This document shows positions 57,030 through 64,000 of a DNA stretch of 64,000 nt, piece after piece. The DNA comes from Hevea brasiliensis (lineage: Eukaryota > Streptophyta > Magnoliopsida > Malpighiales > Euphorbiaceae): the NCBI RefSeq assembly GCF_030052815.1, contig NC_079496.1:9811100-9875099 (forward strand). Reading direction: 5' to 3'. The notes under the pieces were generated by a model that worked only from the letters and a program-made list of their open reading frames with translations, did not search any database and was not told where the DNA came from. The position numbers were made by a program, and so were the translations under genes. How positions within the stretch are numbered: the first letter of the stretch is position 1; the number at the start of each line of letters is the position of its first letter.

Positions 57030-58925
57030 ATGAGCGGTGCCGAAGGTCAGAGAGCGGGGAGCCCTCCTTCCATTCAGTTCTCGTGGTCATCGTCTGATGA
57101 AGAAGAGGCAGTCGGGCCAAGCGTTCAACAAGAACCTCCTGTGGCCTCCGCTCCAACTCGGGGCGGGTCATACCATCAAGGCTCGCACCTTCTTCAGTGG
57201 AGAGAGACTCTCCTATAGACGAGCTACCGTCGGTTCTTCGAGAATCCGATCTGCAATCGTTTAGCCAAGAATACAACATTCGGCCTGATTCGTACGAGCT
57301 AATCAAGTGCCACGGCGATCTTCGTGTCGATCACTCCTTTGAAGAGAATGACATGGTTATGGTGTACGAGGAACAGTTAAAGGCCGGTCTGAGGTTCCCT
57401 CTAGACGATTTCTATAAGGAGGTCCTAAAACTTCACCGAGCGTGCATTGCTCAAATTCACCCTAACTCGTGGCGGATCTTGGTAGCCTTCCGAGGTCTAT
57501 GCCGATCTAAGGGAATCGGACTCACGGCTAAAGTGTTCGCCGAGCCGCATGCACTAACTCGCCAAAGGATGACGAACACTGGTTCTTTCAGCGAAGCCTC
57601 ATTGCGGGCTCTTTCCGATCCGCCTCATCCCTTAAGAATTGGAAGAACCGTTTCTTCATTCTGAGGAGCAAAGATCCGAGCTGCTTTGAGGACTTTCCCC
57701 GTAGCTGGTGGTACCAGGGGCCCTTGCTTCCGAAGCACATTACCCTGAGTCAGGAGGAAAGCTTAATAGTGATGGATCTGAAGAGTCAGGCCGCCACTCA
57801 AAAGTATTCTTGTTTGGATGCGGTGACTGCCGAGCTGCACCATTGGACTATTCAATTGCTCACCGGCTAAGACCGCGAACTTCCGCTCTCTGACCTCGGT
57901 ATTGGTATTTTCTATATCTCAGTTCTCACGACCTTAGCGATCTCACTAACCTTTTCTTTGTACAGGTATGGCGGGTGGTGAGGGTTCTAGGAAGCGGAAG
58001 AAGGAAAGACAGATCTCCCGGAAAGTAAAGGAGATGAAGCGTTCGGAAATGCTTCGAACACCCGGTCATGAGCCTGGGGAGATACAAAGAGACCCGCCTC
58101 AACCTTCGGGTCCGCCGACCTCAGAAGCTGTCCGATCTCCTCCTAGAATGGAAGAGCAGCCTCCACCTCTCCCAATTGTTCCAAGCACAGAAAGGGGGCC
58201 TACTCAAGCTTCTGGGAGGACCTCTTCTCGTGGCGCTCAAATACTGATCGACTCCTTGAAGAATAACCGGACTGTTAGAGAGAACCCCGATTTTGCCAAA
58301 GTCCTGGGGTCTACCATCTTCTTTCAGGAGGATCGGGACAGGCTATCCCGGAATGGTCTCGATGATATCTTGACTCGATCCATGAGCCTGAACGTGGAGT
58401 GTCTGGTGAACCAGACCATGGTTCGGGAAAAGATTCAGCGTCTGGGTAAGGAGATCGGGAAGAAGAATCAGGAAGTGGCTTCCCTCCGATCCCAACTCTC
58501 ATCCGCTCGGGATTATATATCTCAAGTCGAGGGACGCAAAGTTCCATGAAGACAGTCGGGCCGAATGTAATCATATTTTGGCCGAGAGGGACCGTGCTCT
58601 TGGGAAGTCCAGCGCTTCACGCCAACGGCCGCCAGTCGCTCAACTTATAGAGGAACTCAAGGCGAAGGATGAGGAGCTTAAGGAGAAAGACGAGGAGCTG
58701 AAGGAGAGAGACGAAGAGATGGTGGCGGGAATAGCCGGAGCCTATGTGAATGCTCACAAGGACCTCTTGGCTGAACTCCAGAAGCGCTACCCTGAAGAGG
58801 ACTTCTCCTGGATGGCCGACCTGGCTCCTGAGGGCGACGATGAGGACAGTGAGGAGGAAGCCGAGGGTGAGAGAGAGAGTGAGCAAAATGTAAATCAGGC
58901 TGGGGGTGATCCCCCAGCCGAATAG
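57030..58925 (+). pseudogene. Antisense LTR-borne gene unit, right copy: gypsy-associated domain plus coiled coil
   Basis: It starts MSGAEGQRAGSPPSIQFSWS. A frame break near 57165 separates this from the domain part (57197-57664), where EYNIRPDSYELIKCHGD, YEEQLKAGLRFPLDDF and IHPNSWRILVAFRGLC are open past the position that is a stop in the left copy. Further breaks follow to about 57895. A candidate intron (57899-57965, GTATTG...GTACAG) leads to the second part, MAGGEGSRKRKKERQ, open to 58549. A break then precedes the charged coiled coil and the acidic tail (DDEDSEEEAEGE) ending at 58925. Left and right copies are broken at different places, so the source gene was probably intact. The unit is antisense to pol and inside the LTR. 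Confidence 0.65.
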
Positions 58926-59515
58926 CTTGTACAAAAAAATGAAATGAAATGGAATGTCTCTTTTGTTCAATGAATGGATGTGATCGGAAAATCTCTGAAT
59001 TGCCTAAGTATCTAAATGCAATTATTAATCTAAGTATAAGAGATCGGAAAGCACAATAAGCATGAGATCGGTGGGGAAGAAATGCTGAACGGGACTTGAT
59101 TAAAATTGAAAATTTAACTTGAAAACTTAAGATCGGAACCCTCGTTAAACCGAACCAAAACTTTAGCTCTTAATCTTCCGAAAAGGAGATCGGCAATAAA
59201 ACTGGTAAGAAAAGATCTAATGCTAGTTCACTTCATTTATCAACAAAGATCAGGGATATACCCGACGGGTCCGGAAATTCGACAGCGGGTTTGAGAGATC
59301 GGTAAATGATTTGAGAGATCGGCAGGGCTTTAACGAATGTTAGGACTTAGCATTGATTCAATTCCTTTTAAGGAGAGTTCGGAAATATGGTCATCTGGTA
59401 AAGAAAAATAAAGAGAAATCGGAAATGTCATTGGCTGGCCCAGGGAGACCTAGTGCTGGGGATCGGCTTCAAAGTCTTGTTGATTTTGGGGATCGGCCAA
59501 AATATGGTGTCGACA

Positions 59516-60410
59516 AGCAACTGAATAGCTTATGCATAAGCAACTGTTGAATTGTGCATAAGCAACTGAATAGCTTATGCAATCCTGCATAACCACAATT
59601 CTTGCTATTTTTCACCTTTATTGTAAGTGCATAAGGAGAGTGCATAGCCTATGCAATTCTGCATAACCTCATTTTGTCAAATTTCATATCTGTCAAACCT
59701 TGCATAAGAAGATGCATGACTTATGCACAACTGCATGACTTCAAATCCTGCATTTTCTCTCTCTGCCGAGACCTGCATAAGGAGGGTGCATGACTTATGC
59801 ACTTCCGCATGACCACACTCCCCAAAAACCCAAAACCTGCCGAGAGGTGCATAAGCAGAGTGCATAACTTATGCACTTCTGCATGATCGAAAACTCTGAA
59901 ATCCAGAATCTACCGAGAGCTGCATAAGGAGGGTGCATGACTTATGCACTTCTGCATAACCACAAACCCTGAAAATCAAAACTCACCGAAAAGTGCATAA
60001 GCAGAGTGCATAGCTTATGCACACCTGCATGACCACCAACCCAAAATCCAAAAGTTGCCGAGAGGTGCATAAGGAGAGTGCATAACTTATGCACTACTGC
60101 ATAACCGAAAACCCTGAATCCCAAAACTCACCGAAAAGTGCATAAGCAGAGTGCATAGCTTATGCACAACTGCATGACCACTCTCCATTAAAGTCAAAAC
60201 TTGCCGAACAGTGCATAAGGACAGTGCATGACTTATGCACTTTTGCATGAGCTACTTCTCTGAAGTCCAAAACAAGCCGAAACTTGCATAAGTTAGTGCA
60301 TAAGCTATGCACTCCTGCATAATCAGTTTTTCACACCTTTTTATCACCCACCTAAACATGCATAAGAGAGTGCATAGGTTATGCACAACTCACTTTTCAC
60401 TTATGCAGTT
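59516..60410. repeat. About 72 bp tandem array with palindromic GCATAAG...CTTATGC units
   Basis: From about 59600 to 60410 there are 11-12 units spaced 71-78 bp apart. Each carries GTGCATAAGnAGAGTGCAT, then RNCTTATGCAC, then a less conserved spacer such as CTGCATGACCAC. GTGCATAAG and CTTATGCAC are exact reverse complements, so each unit can form a stem of about 10 bp with a 10-base loop. The first 80 bases (59516-59600) are an irregular start. The array lies between the Ogre border and the ATHILA ORF-1-type frame. Confidence 0.92.
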
Positions 60411-60627
60411 TTTACACAAACCCTGTTCAAATCAAATTTCTTTTCGGCAACCAATTTTCCCACCTCCACTTCCCGACTCTTCTATTCACGACCGTCCTTC
60501 CACCTCCATTTCTCCCGAAATTACCTCTTTCCCTTCTTCTCCATGCTTATTTCTGCCGCCTTAACCCTAATCTCTTTTTGCATTTTTCTTTTCTCCCTCA
60601 CCTTCTCCATCTTCACCATCGGGAACT

Positions 60628-62220
60628 ATGGAGTCGCCTCCTCACTCTCCTCCAGCTTCTCCTCTCGAGGTCTCGCCATTGTCAATGCGACCTCCTAACC
60701 CTAATTCCCCTCCACAAGAAATACCCCCACCACCCTCCACAGCCACGTATAAACGAAAAATCAGGTCAAAATCCACCAGGCCCATGTCCTCTGCACCTCC
60801 TCTCTCAAAGCGCAACGAACCACCCACCACCCCAAGGTCAGAGCCTCCACCCAAAAAGCCAAAAACTTCAGCCTCCACACCCTCTTCCAGCAAAAAGCAA
60901 TTGTCAGCAACCTCACAAGTGTCAAAACTACCTTGGTCCCTTCCTGATGCAACTCACAAAGTAACATTTAAACGACTTAAGGAAAGGAAGGTGCAACCCA
61001 CTAGGTATATTTCTGTGGACTCTCTCTAGTCACTTGGTTTATTTGACAATGTAGTTGCCTATCTTGATGGTATGGGATGGATGGAATTTGTGCACAAGTA
61101 AGAAATTGTTTACCCAGCTTTAGTTTTGGAATTTATTTCCTCATTCTCTGCCACCCTGAAATTGCATGATGTAGATTTTAAGCCAACTATGAAATTTAGA
61201 TGTTTGGGGCAAAATAGAGAGTTATCATTGGATCAATTTCATAGCATTCTTGGTTTTGCAATTGATGGGCTATTTAGAGTGCCATATACAGGGGTAGAGG
61301 TAGCAAACAAGGGTATTTGGAATGCTGCTCAATTTTGGAGAATTATCACAAACCAACCTCAGACTTTTTCCACAAGTGCATCAAAAACCTCTCAAATACT
61401 TGACCCTGCACTTAGGTTTATTCATAGGCTGATTGCTAGCACTATTTTGGGCAGAGGGACTAGTTCTGGTGCTGTGGGGAAATCTGAATTATTCATGTTA
61501 TGGTGTGTTTTTCACAAGGTCAAGGTTTCTCCTAGTTATTTCTTTTGTGAGCATGTGTTGCATATTGCTACTAAATCCATAAGTGACATTGTTTTGGGTG
61601 GGCTCATAACTGTAATAGCCAAGCATTTTGGTTTTAATCCTCAAGAGCATCCAATACCAGCACTTGTAGACACCTTATATTTTGATGCTACACATCTATC
61701 CAAAACAGGATTCAACCTGCCACATTCTGACATTGCACAACCAGCAACAGAAACTGAACCCACTGCACAACCAGAAGCCCAACCTATCCCATCAGTCCCA
61801 CAGCACTCTACTGAACCTACCCCACCCCCTCAATCTGCACAGGACACCCCAGCAGTTTCTGCTCAGCCCACACCTCCTACAGCTGAACCCTCCTCATCCA
61901 CAGCCCCTCCTGCATTCAACACTAAAGCCTTATTCACCTATCTTGAAAGGCTTAGTAATGATATATACTTTGTGGATAGGAAGCTTGACACTGGTCTTGA
62001 TACCCTCAAGGATCGTCATGATCACCTATTTGACCTTGTCATGGAAACCAGGGACAAGCAGAAAGAATTGAAGGAGATGATGAAGAAACTCATGATTTTT
62101 CTGGGAATGCCACCTCCACCTCCATCACCTCCTCCAGCACCATCATTTCGACAACAGCCAGATGCAACCAGCCCCTTAGCAACATCTATGGACAAGGGCA
62201 AAACAATAGAACTAGACTAG
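60628..62220 (+). pseudogene. ATHILA ORF-1-type protein with two in-frame stops
   Basis: One frame runs 531 codons, broken only by TAG at 61027-61029 and TAA at 61099-61101. The N-terminal part is Ser/Pro-rich and basic (PPSTATYKRKIRSK, RSEPPPKKPKTS). The central part resembles the ATHILA ORF-1 family (PF03078): GLFDNVVAYLDGMGWMEFV, DFKPTMKFRCLGQNRELSLD, FHSILGFAIDGLFRVPYTG and IWNAAQFWRIIT, with a later LFMLWCVFHKVKVSPSYFF. The C-terminus has a Gln/Pro/Thr-rich stretch, a short coiled coil (ETRDKQKELKEMMKKLM) and a Pro run. Function is unknown; such ORFs occur downstream of pol in Athila elements. The frame ends TAG at 62218. Confidence 0.8.
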
Positions 62221-62459
62221 TTTTTGTTTTACTTTCGTTCAAACTTGTCGGACTTTTTCTTTGTACATATGTTCAAACAATTATAGTTTGTTTTGAATTC
62301 TATTAGTTTGTTTTGAATTAGTTTGTTTCTTAAAGTTCTATTGGATGGCCATTACATTAGTTTTCCATTGATTTCACTGCCTTTTGTGCATAATTGTCCA
62401 GATATTCTGCTTTTGTATATTGTGGTTGCACATTTTTCCTTGCTAATCATCATGCAGAC

Positions 62460-62700
62460 TTTTGAATATACCGCATGCCGTGAATTCCCTTATGCAATTA
62501 TTTTGCATAGCCTGTGCAGCCCTTTATGCCACTTATGCAGAACTGCATAGGCTGTGAATCCCCTTATGCAAATGTCCTGCATAGCCTGTGCAGCCCTTAT
62601 TGCTACTTATGCAGAACCGCACGGCTTATGCACCCTACTTATGCACTGCTCGATAAAGACTTTATTCTGCATAACCTGTGCAGCTACTTATGCATTCCCA
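62460..62700. repeat. Second cluster of CTTATGCA motifs after ORF-1
   Basis: Five or more copies of CTTATGCA with TGCATAGCCTGTGCAGCC between them occur over 240 bases, e.g. near 62490, 62530, 62566, 62610 and 62637. They use the same core words as the 72 bp array and the 5' LTR but are not in a regular array. Confidence 0.75.
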
Positions 62701-62840
62701 TTATCTCTTGAATTCTCATCTGCTCTATACCAAGTAACCTTTTCTTTTTGCTCTTAACATTTCACAATTCCTGGTAATTACTATTTGCTTTGAGTTTTGA
62801 TAATACATTGCTTGAGACATTGAGGACAATGTCTAATTTT

Positions 62841-62853
62841 GAGTTTGGGGGTG
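62841..62853 (+). other. Purine-rich tract GAGTTTGGGGGTG (candidate polypurine tract region)
   Basis: GAGTTTGGGGGTG is a common sequence near the 3' end of Athila elements. A second copy, GAGTTTGGGGGTG, lies at 63719-63731. No sequence after either one matches the 5' LTR start TGATGCATAC, so the true 3' LTR border is probably to the right of the window. Confidence 0.45.
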
Positions 62854-64000
62854 TGCATTTTGATTTTTGCTTCGGTTTTCACATTTTGAGTATAGAGCAT
62901 CTCATCCCATTCCATTTACATATACTGTAAATATTTTACATATACATCCTTACATACATATACATTACACATTTACACACACATTATACAACACTTAGAA
63001 ATTGTACACATTGCACACAAATAGACAAATAGATTTCCTCCATTTAGTTAATGCATTACTCATTTTTAGGAATCATACATCATGCATTAAAATATTTTGC
63101 CAAATCCCTTGAGTATTGAAAAGTTGCTTATGAGAGTAATTTGACTCACCTTTTAGTTGGGTTTGTGGATTGAAAGTTTCCTAAGAGGTGCAAGGTTTTG
63201 AAGTGTCTGTCCCTTGCCTATATCTTCTTAGCCAAAAAGCCACCCAACTAGTCATTTGGAGATTGGAATGTTTAGAGGGAGTTATTGGATATAAGGTAGT
63301 CAAATGATGTCTCACCAATCTTAGAACAAATTTTCTAAACCTTTCAAGGCGAAATACCAGCTTGTACTTGAAGAGAGAGATGATTAGGCATTCTTTGATT
63401 TAAAACCTTCTCATTTTAAACCTTTGGCCCTTTTTCCCAATTAAAATTTACCCTTGCAAACCCCTTTGAGCCTTTTTATCCCTAATTTTTTCTTGAAATC
63501 CTTATTACTACCTAGCCAATGAACCAAACACTCCAACCCTTTTCATGAGAATAACTATTCATAATATTAGGTACATAAAAAAAAAAGAGAAAAGAAAAAA
63601 ATACAATAAAAGGGAGAAGAAATGCTTGTCATCTTGTAAAAAAGGTGCTAGTATATGTGCTTTTTTTTACCATTGTCATTCAAAATGAAAGAAATCCACC
63701 CAAAGTATTAAAAGAAATGAGTTTGGGGGTGGCAAATTTTAGGGACAATCAAAAAAAGAAAATGCAAGATACAAGTTTAAAGTATCAAAATGTCCCTCCA
63801 TTTTATGTGTTTTGTAAAATATGCTAGCACTTGACAATTCTCATTGTGTATTTCTCTCTCTCCCATATAAAAAAATTAATAAAAAAAGAGAAAAAGAAAA
63901 AAAATATATAATAAAATAAGAAGTGTACCTTATGTTTCAAAATTGAAAATATTCTCATGCTTTGAATCCTTTTTACCCATTTTTCTTCTTAGCCTCATTT
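62854..64000. other. Athila 3' untranslated region, no gene
   Basis: AT-rich sequence with a TACATATACAT-rich part (62915-63000), several A-rich runs (63575-63610, 63870-63925) and short open frames without recognisable domains. It is best read as the long non-coding part between ORF-1 and the 3' LTR of the Athila element. Confidence 0.45.

Larger units (their letters stand above)
35598..59515 (-). mobile_element. Tat/Ogre-type Ty3/gypsy element, 23.9 kb, nested in Athila
   Basis: Two direct repeats of 5,806 bp (35598-41403) and 5,813 bp (53703-59515) bound 12.3 kb of internal sequence coding on the minus strand. Read that way the LTR runs TGTCGACACC...CATTGCGACA. The order is primer-binding site, ORF1, gag, protease, G-patch, RT, RNase H, second (archaeal-type) RNase H, integrase, tandem array, purine tract. 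A pre-gag ORF, double RNase H and very long LTRs are marks of the Tat lineage, Ogre in particular. Left flank ends AACTC and right flank starts AGCAA, so there is no target duplication. Several frames carry single stops or frameshifts. Confidence 0.93.
53703..59515 (-). repeat. 5' LTR (right copy) of the Ogre-type element
   Basis: 5,813 bp, direct repeat of 35598-41403. It holds the second copies of the minisatellite (about 54115-54500), the plus-strand TATA box (56869-56876) and the antisense gene-like unit. Differences from the left copy include small losses near 54507-54640 and 58555-58630. Confidence 0.93.
33322..64000 (+). mobile_element. Athila-type element (5' LTR, partial gag, ORF-1), continuing past the window
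   Basis: Parts present are the 5' LTR (33322-34933), primer-binding site, N-terminal gag (35068-35597), a 72 bp tandem array, an ATHILA ORF-1-type frame (60628-62220) and a G-rich tract (62841-62853). Protease, RT, RNase H and integrase are absent; in their place is the minus-strand Ogre-type element 35598-59515. The 3' LTR is not recognised before position 64000, so the element is open on the right. Confidence 0.75.

Noticed and set aside
58617..58970. Minus-strand Leu-rich frame (also 40405-40821) resembling a membrane protein
   Set aside because: It is the reverse of the charged coiled coil of the antisense unit; Glu/Lys codons read backwards give Leu/Phe-rich frames.
62841..63731. Athila 3' LTR starting after GAGTTTGGGGGTG
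   Set aside because: Neither copy of the tract is followed by sequence matching the 5' LTR start TGATGCATAC, so a 3' LTR inside the window cannot be supported.

Overview
The window is nuclear plant DNA from a eudicot. The evidence is plant-type split genes, a plant tRNA-Ser and plant lineages of Ty3/gypsy retrotransposons (a chromovirus, an Athila-type element and a Tat/Ogre-type element). Gene style and repeat mix would fit a woody member of the Malpighiales such as the Euphorbiaceae, but that is an impression and cannot be tested from the sequence alone.

The left 26 kb is gene-bearing. In order it holds: a SERF-like small gene on the minus strand, with a U12-type AT-AC first intron and a GC-AG second intron; a ubiquitin-specific protease of the plant UBP1/UBP2 type on the plus strand, in two coding exons; tRNA-Ser(GCT); an X8/CBM43 GPI-anchored gene of the plasmodesmata callose-binding (PDCB) type on the plus strand; and a six-exon KDEL receptor gene (ERD2) on the plus strand. 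Last coding exon of the PDCB gene is split by a 4.8 kb chromovirus. That element has near-identical 304/305 bp LTRs and a 5 bp target-site duplication. Removing the element and one duplication copy gives an open 198-codon frame ending in a GPI-type tail, so the insertion is recent and is predicted to remove the membrane anchor. Two small non-autonomous DNA elements sit in introns: a Mutator-type MITE in ERD2 with an 11 bp duplication, and a probable MITE in the protease gene.

The right 37 kb (26.5-64 kb) is a nest of retrotransposons. A minus-strand LTR of a TGTAACACCC family (26543-30250) sits in a TA microsatellite beside the 3' end of another LTR element (30261-31442, minus). A second TGTAACACCC element begins at 31443 (plus) and is cut by an Athila-type element (33322 to beyond the window, plus). 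Athila gag is cut at 35598 by a 23.9 kb Tat/Ogre-type element (35598-59515, minus) with 5.8 kb LTRs, ORF1, gag, protease, G-patch, RT, two RNase H domains, integrase and a 19-copy 60 bp tandem array. Beyond it the Athila sequence resumes with a 72 bp tandem array and an ATHILA ORF-1-type frame. No Athila pol is present, and the Ogre flanks show no target-site duplication.

The strongest candidates for something unusual are: (1) each 5.8 kb Ogre LTR carries, antisense to pol, a TATA-led gene-like unit for a gypsy-associated domain protein with a charged coiled coil; (2) one palindromic GCATAAG/CTTATGC motif occurs in the Athila 5' LTR, in the 72 bp array and after ORF-1; (3) the recent chromovirus insertion removes the GPI anchor of a PDCB gene; (4) the SERF gene combines two rare intron classes.
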